DNA from: an uncultured Prevotellaceae bacterium
GTDB taxonomy: Bacteria > Bacteroidota > Bacteroidia > Bacteroidales > Bacteroidaceae
Reading direction: 5' to 3'
Length of the DNA: 56,089 bases
Assembly: GCA_947167455.1 (NCBI GenBank)
Contig: CAMVIB010000017.1
Coordinates: 1 to 56,089, forward strand
Below, piece after piece: positions 1 through 7,989 of the stretch; the first letter of the stretch is position 1, and each line of letters begins with the position of its first letter. Position numbers and translations under genes: made by a program. A model generated the notes under the pieces. That model ran no database searches, had not been told where the DNA came from, and saw only the letters and a list, made by a program, of their open reading frames with translations.

Positions 1-114
1 ACTTTATTCTTGATTAGCCAAGCTTTACCAACCGGATAAATCCGCTGAGCCGTGATTCCCGCTATCAGGGTTCACTCGGGACTTGCCCCCATTAGACATT
101 GCTAATAGCCCACA
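1..114. other. No recognisable gene at window edge
   Basis: All plus-strand frames entering from the left close within about 40 bases, so no more than the last few codons of an outside gene could lie here. The stretch looks more AT-rich than the genes that follow. It lies just beyond the tRNA-Cys terminator. I recognise nothing in it. Confidence 0.4.
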
Positions 115-156
115 AGAAAAAAGGGCCTTGCCGCGCTTTTGCACGTCAAGGCCCTC
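115..156 (-). terminator. Rho-independent terminator after tRNA-Cys
   Basis: A perfect 9-bp stem (122-130 with 147-155, AGGGCCTTG/CAAGGCCCT) is followed on the minus strand by a T run at 117-122. It lies immediately downstream of the minus-strand tRNA-Cys, so it most likely ends that transcript. Confidence 0.85.
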
Positions 157-162
157 GTTTTG

Positions 163-237
163 TGGAGGTGCCTAGCAGATTCGAACTGCTGTGGACGGTT
201 TTGCAGACCGCTGACTAAGCCACTCATCCAAGGCACC
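163..237 (-). tRNA. tRNA-Cys (anticodon GCA)
   Basis: Read on the minus strand, the sequence folds as a cloverleaf. The acceptor stem is GGTGCCT/AGGCACC, the anticodon loop CTGCAAA carries GCA, and the T arm is AGCAG-TTCGAAT-CTGCT. A CCA end is encoded at 163-165. The gene has its own promoter (280-311) and terminator (115-156), so it is probably a single-gene unit. Confidence 0.95.
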
Positions 238-279
238 GTTTCGGGGTCAGGCTCCGGTCTCGCCCCCTGTTTGCGGCTG

Positions 280-311
280 CAAAGGTAAGGCATTGTTTTG
301 AGTCTGCCAAA
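280..311 (-). promoter_or_regulatory. Bacteroidetes-type promoter for tRNA-Cys
   Basis: The minus strand reads TTTG, 20 bases, then TACCTTTG, which matches the Bacteroidetes -33/-7 consensus with one extra spacer base. The -7 box lies about 43 bp upstream of the tRNA. Confidence 0.7.
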
Positions 312-397
312 TTTTTCTGCACTTTTTTTGTGTTCGGGGCTGCATTTTGCGGGCTTCTGCCGGGGTGTCGGTGCCGCGTCACGGCGCGTGGCGTCTG

Positions 398-1324
398 TCA
401 CCGCCTGTCGTCCTGCTGATGTGCACGCCCTATTATCTCCCTCACAGAGCCTATGTCGTGGCGGTCGAGGTAGTCGTTGATGCCCTCTATGACCTTCGTC
501 GTCACGGCAGGGTCTATGAAGTTGGCCGTGCCTATCTCCACCGCCGCCGCCCCTGCGAGGATGAACTCCACGGCATCGGTGGCGTTCATGATGCCTCCGA
601 TGCCCACGACGGGTATGCTCACGGCCTCATAGACCTGCCACACCATGCGGAGGGCCACAGGCTTCACGGCGGGACCGGAAAGGCCGCCGGTCTTGATGCT
701 CAGCACGGGTCGCATGCGCTCGGCATCGACGGCCATGCCCATGATGGTGTTGATGAGGGAGACGGCATCGGCGCCCTCGCCCTCTGCGGCACGTGCTATC
801 TCGGCGATGTCGGTGACGTTGGGCGAGAGCTTCACGATGAGGGTCTTAGGATATACGGCGCGCACGGCGCGCACCACCGATGCGGCTCCCTGTGCCGTCA
901 CGCCGAAGGCCATCCCGCCCTGGCGTACGTTGGGGCACGAGATGTTGAGCTCTATGGCGGGCACGGCGTCGAGCTCTGCTATGCGTGCCGCACAGCCGGC
1001 ATAGCTCTCTATGCTGGAGCCGCTGACGTTGACGATGACGTTGGTGGCGACGTCGCGCAGCAAGGGATAGGTGTGCCGGCAGAAGTGGTCGATGCCCTTG
1101 TTCTGCAGTCCCACGCAGTTGAGCACGCCGCGCGCGGTCTCGACGATGCGCGGGGCGGGGTTGCCCTCCCGCGGCTCGAGGGTCGTGCCCTTCACTATTA
1201 TGCCGCCGAGGGTTGACAGATCTACGAAGTCGGCAAACTCCAGGCCGTAGCCGAAGGTGCCGCTGGCCGTCATCACTGGATTCTGCAGTTCCAGCGTGCC
1301 TATATTTGTCCTTAAGTCAGCCAT
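398..1324 (-). CDS. pyrD: Dihydroorotate dehydrogenase B, catalytic subunit
   Basis: This 308-residue protein oxidises dihydroorotate to orotate in pyrimidine synthesis. It is the class 1B type, an FMN-binding TIM barrel that passes electrons to a PyrK partner. The motif [11 protein letters not shown] (around 127-137) carries Cys130, the catalytic base expected of class 1 enzymes. The phosphate-binding loops [10 protein letters not shown] and [15 protein letters not shown] near the C-terminus are also present. Full length for the family. The start ATG is 8 bp after the pyrK stop, so the two subunits should be made from one message. Cytoplasmic. Identification is secure. Confidence 0.96.
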   Translation of the reverse strand: MADLRTNIGTLELQNPVMTASGTFGYGLEFADFVDLSTLGGIIVKGTTLEPREGNPAPRIVETARGVLNCVGLQNKGIDHFCRHTYPLLRDVATNVIVNVSGSSIESYAGCAARIAELDAVPAIELNISCPNVRQGGMAFGVTAQGAASVVRAVRAVYPKTLIVKLSPNVTDIAEIARAAEGEGADAVSLINTIMGMAVDAERMRPVLSIKTGGLSGPAVKPVALRMVWQVYEAVSIPVVGIGGIMNATDAVEFILAGAAAVEIGTANFIDPAVTTKVIEGINDYLDRHDIGSVREIIGRAHQQDDRR

Positions 1325-1332
1325 ATCGGATG

Positions 1333-2145
1333 TCAGATGTTAATTGGTGTGTCCTTCCGGGCTATGTCCCATCCCAGTCGTCGGGCGGCAAAGACAGGTC
1401 CCTCCCGGCACACGCAGAGGCGCCCCTCGGGGGTGTCCTCCACGCAGCACAGGCATGCCCCGAGTCCGCAGCCCATCATGTTCTCCAGCGACACCTCGCA
1501 TGCCATGCCGCGCCCGGCGGCCTCGGCCGCCACGGCACGCATCATGGGCTTGGGGCCGCAGGCGCACACGAGGTCGTAGGCTGCCGTGGCCCAGAGGCTG
1601 TGCCCGGTGACGAGTCCGTGCTCGCCGGCAGAGCCGTCGTCGGTGGTGACGTAGGTGGGTCCCATGCTGCTCATCAGCTCCAGCTGCACGATGTCTGCCG
1701 CCGACCGTGCCCCGACGAGGAATGTGGGCTCCGCGCCGCGTGCCGCCAGCTCCTGCCCGAGGTAGAGCAGCGGTGCCACGCCGACGCCTCCCCCCACGAG
1801 CAGATACCTCTGCGGCCGTGCCGCGGGGTCTGGCAGCGTGAAGCCGCGGCCCAGGGGCGCCACGCAGCTGAGGGTGTCGCCGGCTGTGAGCGTCGCCAGC
1901 TGGCGGGTGCCTCGTCCCACGACGTGGACGAGCAGCCACAGCTCATTGTAGCGCCTGTCAACGAGGTTTATGCTTATCGGGAGGCGCAGCAGGCTCGACG
2001 GCTCGTGGTCAACACGCACCTCCACGAACTGGCCCGGCGCCATCGGCGGCAGGGTGCGCCCGGGGGTGGTGAGCCGCAGCAGCAGATAGCCGGGACGCAG
2101 CATGCGCGCCTCGACGACTGTCATGTCAAGTATGTATTTCCGCAT
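1333..2145 (-). CDS. pyrK: Dihydroorotate dehydrogenase B, electron-transfer subunit
   Basis: PyrK is the FAD and 2Fe-2S subunit that passes electrons from PyrD-bound FMN to NAD+. The FAD-binding motif is RLPISINLV, the NAD-binding glycine loop is [13 protein letters not shown], and the C-terminal cluster CGLGACLCC plus a later Cys fits the 2Fe-2S ligand pattern. I start it at MRKYIL (2145), giving 270 residues. The frame stays open to 2262, but that extension would run through the tRNA-His terminator and gene. MTVVEARM (2124) is another possible start. It precedes pyrD in the same operon. Confidence 0.93.
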   Translation of the reverse strand: MRKYILDMTVVEARMLRPGYLLLRLTTPGRTLPPMAPGQFVEVRVDHEPSSLLRLPISINLVDRRYNELWLLVHVVGRGTRQLATLTAGDTLSCVAPLGRGFTLPDPAARPQRYLLVGGGVGVAPLLYLGQELAARGAEPTFLVGARSAADIVQLELMSSMGPTYVTTDDGSAGEHGLVTGHSLWATAAYDLVCACGPKPMMRAVAAEAAGRGMACEVSLENMMGCGLGACLCCVEDTPEGRLCVCREGPVFAARRLGWDIARKDTPINI

Positions 2146-2164
2146 AGACAGATAGATGGTCTTG

Positions 2165-2208
2165 AATGAGAAGAAACAAGGTGAACACTTCCGATTCGTG
2201 TTCACCTC
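2165..2208 (-). terminator. Terminator after tRNA-His
   Basis: A perfect 10-bp stem (2179-2188 with 2198-2207) with a 9-base loop is followed on the minus strand by a T-rich tract (TTGTTTCTTC). It lies between tRNA-His and pyrK, so it should insulate pyrK from the tRNA promoter. No clear separate pyrK promoter was found, so read-through is possible. Confidence 0.75.
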
Positions 2209-2222
2209 TTGACGGATCTCTG

Positions 2223-2297
2223 GGTGACTAGTGGGACTCGAACCCACGACATTCAGAACCACAATCTGACGCTCTAACCAACTGAACTATAGTCACC
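2223..2297 (-). tRNA. tRNA-His (anticodon GTG)
   Basis: On the minus strand the cloverleaf has an acceptor stem GTGACTA/TAGTCAC, anticodon GTG in the loop TTGTGGT, and a T arm GTGGG-TTCGAGT-CCCAC. An extra 5' G facing a discriminator C fits the G-1:C73 pair typical of tRNA-His. The exact ends may be off by one or two bases. Confidence 0.95.
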
Positions 2298-2339
2298 ATG
2301 TCGGCTGTGACGGACAGCCTTGCTTGTCGTTTGCGGGTG

Positions 2340-2370
2340 CAAAGGTACGCCATTTTTCCCAAACTCCAAA
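2340..2370 (-). promoter_or_regulatory. Consensus promoter for tRNA-His
   Basis: The minus strand reads TTTG (2367-2370), exactly 19 bases, then TACCTTTG (2340-2347). This is a perfect match to the Bacteroidetes promoter. It lies about 43 bp upstream of the tRNA, the same distance as the tRNA-Cys promoter from its gene. Confidence 0.85.
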
Positions 2371-2527
2371 ATATTTTACTGTTTTTTTGCTTCTGATGGC
2401 AAAAAAAAGCGTTTGAGAGCAGCGTGAGGCCCTGACATCCACTGTCGGCTGGCTGAAGAAGGGCAGACAGCCGACAGCCGTGACGACATGTCTTGCCAAT
2501 GTCAGTGCATGGGTGGCAGGAGACAGG

Positions 2528-2618
2528 GTAACCCCGCGGGGGTGGAAAGACCGCAGGCAGACATTTATCAATGTGGCGGGCCACCCCTGCGGGGCTGCTG
2601 AAGCTTGCGAAAGATGGC
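2528..2618 (+). repeat. Interspersed GC-rich repeat, copy A
   Basis: The gap 2371-2618 holds no convincing gene. It contains two blocks that recur elsewhere in the window: GTAACCCCGCGGGGGTGG at 2528 (compare 9479) and CCACCCCTGCGGGGCTGCTG with AAGCTTGCGAAAG at 2581-2613 (compare the reverse complement of 55950-55990). The blocks are partly self-complementary. It sits just past the STAS gene. Confidence 0.55.
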
Positions 2619-2921
2619 CTACTTGAATTCGAAGAGGTTAGTAAATCCCGTCATGTTGAAGACGTTGCGTATGTCGGTGTTCATGCCAGTGATATAGACA
2701 TGGCTGCCGCGGGGCTTGGCGTTCTTGAGCACGCTGAGGAAGAGTCTGAGCCCGCTCGACGAGATGTAGTCGAGCTGCGTGCAGTCGAGGATGATGTCGC
2801 GTCCGTCGCAGTCGGCGAGGGGTGCGATGTCTTTTTCTGTCTGTGGGGCGGCGGCGGTGTCGAGCCTTCCCTGGAAGAGGGCCACGAGCTGTCCCTCACG
2901 TTCTTGGATTGTGGTTTGCAT
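2619..2921 (-). CDS. STAS-domain anti-sigma factor antagonist (SpoIIAA/RsbV-like)
   Basis: This is a single STAS domain of 100 residues. The core DYISSSGLRLF places Ser55 where SpoIIAA carries its phosphorylated serine (first Ser of SSG). In partner-switching systems such a protein is phosphorylated by an RsbW-type kinase and dephosphorylated by a PP2C phosphatase, and its state controls a downstream target. Both of those activities are predicted in the gene 33 bp upstream (2955-5405), so the two probably form one module. No sigma factor of the SigB/SigF type is nearby, so the final target is unknown. Cytoplasmic. Confidence 0.88.
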   Translation of the reverse strand: MQTTIQEREGQLVALFQGRLDTAAAPQTEKDIAPLADCDGRDIILDCTQLDYISSSGLRLFLSVLKNAKPRGSHVYITGMNTDIRNVFNMTGFTNLFEFK

Positions 2922-2954
2922 TGTGTTGGGGTTATGAGTTTTGTGATGTTTGGT

Positions 2955-5405
2955 TTATTGTTGACGGGGTTGTGCCGCGCCGGGTTCGGCGCCGGCTGTT
3001 ACGGGCATGTCGTCGTGGTGCGTGAGCCTCTTGCGTAGCGTGAGGATGTTCTTGCCGCCGGCATACTCGTAGTTGATGGAGTCCATGAGTTGGCGTACGA
3101 GGAAAATGCCGAGTCCGCCGATGGGCCGTTCCTCGGCAGAGAGCGTGGTGTCGGCCTCCTCTTTTGCCGTGGGGTCGAAGGGCTGTCCGCCGTCGGTGAT
3201 GACGAACTTCAGCCTGATGTCGTTGGCGAGTGCTTCAATGTCCACGTCGCCCTTTGTCCCGGCGGGGTAGGCGTAATTCATGACGTTGACGACAGCCTCC
3301 TCGAGGGCGAGGTTCATTTGCATGGCAGTCGCCATGTCGAGTCCAACGGCCTCGCATACCTCATCGACGAAGGCTGAGAGGCGGGGTATCTGCTGTATGT
3401 CGTTGGGCAGTGTGATGCCGTTGTGGTAGAGTTCGTTGCGCATGGCTTTAGTGAATTGTATGGATAGCATTGTGAGGTCATCGCTCTGCTCGGCGTCTCC
3501 CACGAAGAGGTGCACGGCCCGCGTCATGGCGTTGACGAGCTGTTCGGGCTTGACATTGCGCTGCCGGAGGGCTTGTGCTGCCACCTCTGTGACGCGTTGC
3601 ATGGTGAACTGAGCATGTGTGGCGTCTTCTGCCTCCGTCAGTCCGTCGGTGAAGAGGAAGATGCAGGCTCCCACCGGCATGGCAGTCTCCTGCTGCCGGA
3701 ACCGCCAGTCGCGGGCCACGCCCACGGGCAAATTCGGCTCCACGGTGAGCGTCGTAACATCGTCGGCGATGATGAGCGGCGCATCGTGTCCGGCATTGCA
3801 GTAGCGCAGCTTTCCTGTCGGGAGGTCTAAGACTCCGACGAACAGGGTGACGAACATCATGGAGTCGTTCTGGTCGGACATGGCCTCGTTGATGTGCGCC
3901 ATGATGCGTTCGGGATTTGCCTCGCGGGCCGATACCGTCCTGAAGAGCGACCTCGTCACGGCCATGACGAGTGATGCCGGAACGCCTTTCCCGCTGACGT
4001 CGCCGATGCAGAAGAAGAGCTTCTCGTCGCGAATGTAGAAGTCGTAGAGGTCGCCGCCCACGGCTTTCGCCGGCACGAGGCTTCCGTAGATGTCCACGTC
4101 GTCGCGGTCGGGGTATGGCGGGAAGGTCTTTGGCAGCATAGACATCTGTATGTCCTGTGCTGCCTTGAGCTCGCCCTCTATGCGTCCGCGCTGCTCGTTG
4201 ACGCGCCTGAGCTCGTCCATCTGCTTCCGCAGCGATGTCTGCATGAGCAGGAAGGAGTCGTGCAGCTGTCGCAGCTCGTCGTCGGACTTTATCTCGGGCA
4301 GTGCGGCATCGAGTTTGCCGTTGGCAATCTCCTCTGCCGAGTCGGCGAAGTATGTCAGAGGTCGCGCCACTCGCCTGACGAGAGTCCGGCATACGAAGAA
4401 GAGTACGATCATGCCGAGCAGCATGATGGTGACGATGATGAACTCGAGGACGATGGCCCACACCTTCAATAGCACCTTGGGCACCACTATGGCCATCGAC
4501 CAGCCTGTTCGCTCTATAGGTGCGTAGAACATGAGTGTCTGCTCGCCGTCGCTGTCTCTGAACTCGGCCATAGCCTTCTCGCCCCTGATCATGCTGCGTC
4601 CGATGCTGTCGTCGGTGCTGTCTGGCGTGGCCTCGGCGGTGTCGAAGTAGTTGCCGTTGAGTATGAGGTCGTGGTCGGGGTGAACGATGTATGTGCCGTC
4701 TCTGCTGATGACGAAGCTGTACGTCTCATAGACGCCCTCGAAGCCGAACTCCCTCTCGTTGGTGCGCAGGTCGATGTCGTGCAGCTGCTCTGTGAGCCAT
4801 TTCAGCGACACATCGACGATGAGCACTGCCACTATGCTGTCGCGCTCATCGCGCACGGGCTGAGTGTATGAGCATAGGATGCCGCTGTCGCTGAAATCGT
4901 CCTCGTAGGGGTCCGTCCAGCAACCTTCGCCGGTGGTGATGACCTTGGCGTACCATGGCGCGTTAAGGTAGTCGTGCTCTTCAGACCCCACCTGCAGCAT
5001 CTCGACCTTGGCGCTGTCGGGGCCGCTCTCGGTGATGCGTCTGGCGTAGGGTTCGTACCACCGCCCCTCGCGGGGGTAGAAACCGGGCTGGAAGGCCACT
5101 GCCGCCCCGGAGATGGCCGGGTTCAGGTCCACGAGCCTGGTGAGCACGCGCCCGAGCATGGCCTTGTCGCGGAGGTTGTCCTCCACGTCGGGCAGGGTCT
5201 TGTTGAGCGATATCTCAACGCCCATGAGGATCTTGCTGAACTCGTGGATTGTCTCGGCGAGGGTGGTCTGATAGCGCTGCTCTCCGAGGAACTCCATCAT
5301 CTCGCTGGCGGTGTTGTAGATGATGTATGTCACTCCCGCCATGATGACGAGCACGGTGCCCATGACCCATCGTGTGATACGCCGTGCGAACGAATGTCTT
5401 GCCAT
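2955..5405 (-). CDS. Membrane sensor with SpoIIE phosphatase and RsbW-like kinase domains
   Basis: This 816-residue protein has, in order: a membrane segment (about 11-30), a periplasmic sensor of Cache type (about 40-300), a second membrane segment (about 315-340), a HAMP linker (341-395), a SpoIIE-type PP2C phosphatase (418-652) and a C-terminal HATPase (655-793). The phosphatase has its expected metal-binding acidic residues: Asp452 in GGD, Asp469 in GDVSGKG, Asp587 in TDG, Asp643 in SDD. The HATPase has an N-box (LEEAVVNVMNYAY), DGG at 738-740 and a glycine box GGLGIFLV. It thus carries both opposing activities for a STAS partner, encoded next. Which one the signal favours cannot be read from sequence. 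Confidence 0.9.
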   Translation of the reverse strand: MARHSFARRITRWVMGTVLVIMAGVTYIIYNTASEMMEFLGEQRYQTTLAETIHEFSKILMGVEISLNKTLPDVEDNLRDKAMLGRVLTRLVDLNPAISGAAVAFQPGFYPREGRWYEPYARRITESGPDSAKVEMLQVGSEEHDYLNAPWYAKVITTGEGCWTDPYEDDFSDSGILCSYTQPVRDERDSIVAVLIVDVSLKWLTEQLHDIDLRTNEREFGFEGVYETYSFVISRDGTYIVHPDHDLILNGNYFDTAEATPDSTDDSIGRSMIRGEKAMAEFRDSDGEQTLMFYAPIERTGWSMAIVVPKVLLKVWAIVLEFIIVTIMLLGMIVLFFVCRTLVRRVARPLTYFADSAEEIANGKLDAALPEIKSDDELRQLHDSFLLMQTSLRKQMDELRRVNEQRGRIEGELKAAQDIQMSMLPKTFPPYPDRDDVDIYGSLVPAKAVGGDLYDFYIRDEKLFFCIGDVSGKGVPASLVMAVTRSLFRTVSAREANPERIMAHINEAMSDQNDSMMFVTLFVGVLDLPTGKLRYCNAGHDAPLIIADDVTTLTVEPNLPVGVARDWRFRQQETAMPVGACIFLFTDGLTEAEDATHAQFTMQRVTEVAAQALRQRNVKPEQLVNAMTRAVHLFVGDAEQSDDLTMLSIQFTKAMRNELYHNGITLPNDIQQIPRLSAFVDEVCEAVGLDMATAMQMNLALEEAVVNVMNYAYPAGTKGDVDIEALANDIRLKFVITDGGQPFDPTAKEEADTTLSAEERPIGGLGIFLVRQLMDSINYEYAGGKNILTLRKRLTHHDDMPVTAGAEPGAAQPRQQ

Positions 5406-5449
5406 TACAGGTTATTTGTTACGTATGAGTGTGGCGTGCTGTCCGCGCA

Positions 5450-6391
5450 TCATGCGCCTGTGTTGACGATGGGTTGTGCGTTGTCCTCTCCGCAGAGCAC
5501 GACGAGGAGGTTTGAGACCATCTGCGCCTTGCGGTCGTCGTCGAGGCGCACGATGTCCTGCTGCTGCAGCTCGTCGAGAGCCATCTTCACCATTGAGACG
5601 GCGCCCTCGACAATCTTCTCCCGCGCGGCGATGATGGCCGTCGCCTGCTGGCGCCGGAGCATGACGGCAGCAATCTCGGGAGCGTAGGCCAGGTAGTTGA
5701 TGCGTGCCTCCACGACCTCGATGCCTGCCATGGCGAGACGTTCGGTGAGTTTCTGTTCGAGCTGCTCGTTAATCTCGTCGCCTCCGCTGCGCAGCGTGAT
5801 GTCTGCCGACTGGCTCTCGGTGTCGTCGTAGGCATACTCTCCTGCCACCTGACGCAGGGCGGCATCGCTCTGCACGCGCACGAAGCGCTCGAAGGCGGCC
5901 ATCATGGACTTCACGTCCATGCCCACGGCCTGTGCGTTGCTGCTGGCAGCCATGGTCTGCGAGTCGATCTCGAACAGGGCCTTGTAGGTGTCGCGCAGCC
6001 GCCACACCAGCACGAGGCCTATCATCACGGGGTTGCCCTCCTTGTCGTTGACCTTGATGGGTTCGGCATCGAGGTTGCGTGCCCGCAGCGAGAGATCCTT
6101 GGTGGTAGTGAAGGGATTGATCCAGAAGAAGCCTGTGCGCGTGAAGGTCCCCACATACTTGCCGAAGAACATCACGACGCATGCCTCTCCAGGTTCGAGC
6201 ATGATGAATCCGCACCACAGGCAGATGGTGGCTATCAGCCCTATGGCTCCAGCGATGCCGGGCACGACGTCCTCCTGATAGATGGCGAAGGCGATGGCCG
6301 CCACGGCTGCGATGGTGAGTGCGATGTTTGCGAAGAGCATCAGGAAGCCACTGAGTGTGGTGCCTTGGTAGGTGAATTCTTTGTTTTCCAT
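5450..6391 (-). CDS. SPFH (stomatin/prohibitin-like) membrane protein
   Basis: This 313-residue protein has two N-terminal hydrophobic segments (about 13-35 and 46-66) followed by an SPFH domain (LEPGEACVVMFFGKYVGT through the RINYLAYAPEIAAVMLRRQQA region) and a helical tail. SPFH proteins form membrane scaffolds, often with protease or flotillin-like roles. This one most resembles the Bacteroidetes/actinobacterial branch lacking a recognisable protease partner. It is 44 bp upstream of the sensor-phosphatase gene and 50 bp after uxaA on the same strand, so it could be cotranscribed with either. No separate promoter was found. Function is inferred from fold only. Confidence 0.85.
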   Translation of the reverse strand: MENKEFTYQGTTLSGFLMLFANIALTIAAVAAIAFAIYQEDVVPGIAGAIGLIATICLWCGFIMLEPGEACVVMFFGKYVGTFTRTGFFWINPFTTTKDLSLRARNLDAEPIKVNDKEGNPVMIGLVLVWRLRDTYKALFEIDSQTMAASSNAQAVGMDVKSMMAAFERFVRVQSDAALRQVAGEYAYDDTESQSADITLRSGGDEINEQLEQKLTERLAMAGIEVVEARINYLAYAPEIAAVMLRRQQATAIIAAREKIVEGAVSMVKMALDELQQQDIVRLDDDRKAQMVSNLLVVLCGEDNAQPIVNTGA

Positions 6392-6441
6392 TATGCTATG
6401 AGTTTATGAAGGATGAATGTGTGTGTCGGGTCAGTGTCGGG

Positions 6442-7941
6442 TCACAGCGTTACTCCGTTCTTGAAGATGGCAAAGTCGGCATTGCCGTGCAGCTCGGCCT
6501 GTGTTGGCCGGAGTCCCGATGCCGTGGCGATGACGCTGTCTGCCAGTAGCATCATGAGTTCGTGCATCGGCGTGCCCTCGAGCAGCGTTCCGGCATCGAA
6601 GTCCGTCCACTGCGGCTTGCGTCGGGCGATGTCGCTGTTGGAAGCGATTTTCAGTGTCGGCACGAAAGTGGCGAACGGCGTCCCGCGCCCCGTGGTGAAG
6701 AGCACGATCTGGCATCCTGCCGCGGCGAGGGCCGTCGATGCCACAAGGTCGTTGCCCGGCGCGGCAAGGAGGTGCAGTCCCGAGCTGCCGGCACAGAGCC
6801 TGTCACCATATCGCAGCACTCCGCACACCGGTGACGTGCCGGCCTTCTGTGTGCATCCGAGAGCTTTCTCCTCGAGGGTGGAGATGCCTCCGGCCTTATT
6901 GCCTGGCGACGGGTTCTCGCCCACGGGCTGTCCGTGGCTGAGATAGTAGGTCTTGAAGCTGTTGATGAGGTCTGCCGTCTGTCGGAGCACCGTCTCGGAG
7001 ACGGCACGCCGCATGAGAATTGTCTCGGCGCCGAACATCTCCGGCACCTCGGTGAGAACGGCCGTGCCGCCCTGCTCCATGCAGAGCCAGTCGGTGAATG
7101 CCCCCAGCAGCGGGTTTGCCGTGATGCCCGAGAATGCGTCTGAACCGCCGCACTTGAGGCCGACGCGCAATTTAGATATAGGAACGCGCGTGCGCGCGAA
7201 GGACTGTGCCTGACGGCATAGCTCGCGCACGATGGTGACACCGGCCTCCACCTCGTCGGTCTCTGTCTGCTGGCACACGAGGAAGCGTATGCGCCGGCGG
7301 TCATAGTCGCCCAGCATGGCCTCGAAGTCGCGCGGCTGGTTGTTCTCGCATCCCAGCCCTACGACGAGCACACCTCCTGCATTGGGATGCAGAGCCATGG
7401 CGCGCAGGATGCGGCGTGTGTTCTCGTGGTCGTCGCCGAGCTGCGAGCAACCGTAGTTGTGGGTGAAGCACGTCACCACCGGCCCGCCGTCCGTCTGTGC
7501 ACGCCGGGCTATCTGTCGGCAGATGCCGTTGACACAGCCCACGGTGGGTATGACCCAGATGTCGTTGCGTATGCCCACCTGACCGTCCGTGCGGACATAA
7601 CCGAGGAAGGTGCGCTCGCCGGGTGACGCGGGGGCGTAATGGCTGTCGCCGGCGGGCGTGATGGTGCTGTAGTCGAGCGTCCCGCTGAGGTTGGTGGCTA
7701 TGTTGTGATGATCCACGAGCCCGCCCTTCGCTATGTGGCATGTGGCATGGCCTATCGGCGCGCCGTACTTGGTGACGTTCTGACCCTCGCCGAGGTCGGT
7801 GAGGGCGACTTTATGGCCTGCGGGAATGTCGGCGCGCAGCGTGACATGCAGCCCTTCGATGCTGACATCGGTGCCTGCGGCCAATGGCTGCAATGCCACG
7901 GCCACGTTGTCGGAGGGGGTTATGCGCAACAGCTGTCTCAT
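6442..7941 (-). CDS. uxaA: Altronate dehydratase
   Basis: This 499-residue enzyme should dehydrate D-altronate to 2-keto-3-deoxygluconate. The N-terminal SAF-like domain (about 8-90) contains IPAGHKVALTDLGEGQ and IAKGGLVDHHN, followed by the large C-terminal UxaA domain (FLGYVRTDGQVGIRN, then TVGCVNGICRQIARRA and LRVGLKCGGSDAFSG). The conserved cysteines expected for the family are present. Length matches fused UxaA. It is the last gene of an apparent operon with uxaB and a zinc dehydrogenase. A 2-keto-3-deoxygluconate kinase and aldolase would be needed to finish the pathway and are not in the window. Confidence 0.95.
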   Translation of the reverse strand: MRQLLRITPSDNVAVALQPLAAGTDVSIEGLHVTLRADIPAGHKVALTDLGEGQNVTKYGAPIGHATCHIAKGGLVDHHNIATNLSGTLDYSTITPAGDSHYAPASPGERTFLGYVRTDGQVGIRNDIWVIPTVGCVNGICRQIARRAQTDGGPVVTCFTHNYGCSQLGDDHENTRRILRAMALHPNAGGVLVVGLGCENNQPRDFEAMLGDYDRRRIRFLVCQQTETDEVEAGVTIVRELCRQAQSFARTRVPISKLRVGLKCGGSDAFSGITANPLLGAFTDWLCMEQGGTAVLTEVPEMFGAETILMRRAVSETVLRQTADLINSFKTYYLSHGQPVGENPSPGNKAGGISTLEEKALGCTQKAGTSPVCGVLRYGDRLCAGSSGLHLLAAPGNDLVASTALAAAGCQIVLFTTGRGTPFATFVPTLKIASNSDIARRKPQWTDFDAGTLLEGTPMHELMMLLADSVIATASGLRPTQAELHGNADFAIFKNGVTL

Positions 7942-7989
7942 CGGTGCTGAAGGAGGGTTCTATGAAATGATTAATCAACAAGCCACACC

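Noticed and set aside
347..1216. 289-codon plus-strand frame opposite pyrD
   Set aside because: Antisense shadow; pyrD on the minus strand has clear catalytic motifs.
2146..2262. N-terminal extension of PyrK
   Set aside because: It would run through the tRNA-His gene and its terminator and has no PyrK similarity.
2228..2584. 118-codon minus-strand frame upstream of tRNA-His
   Set aside because: It covers the tRNA, its consensus promoter and a dispersed repeat, with no protein similarity.
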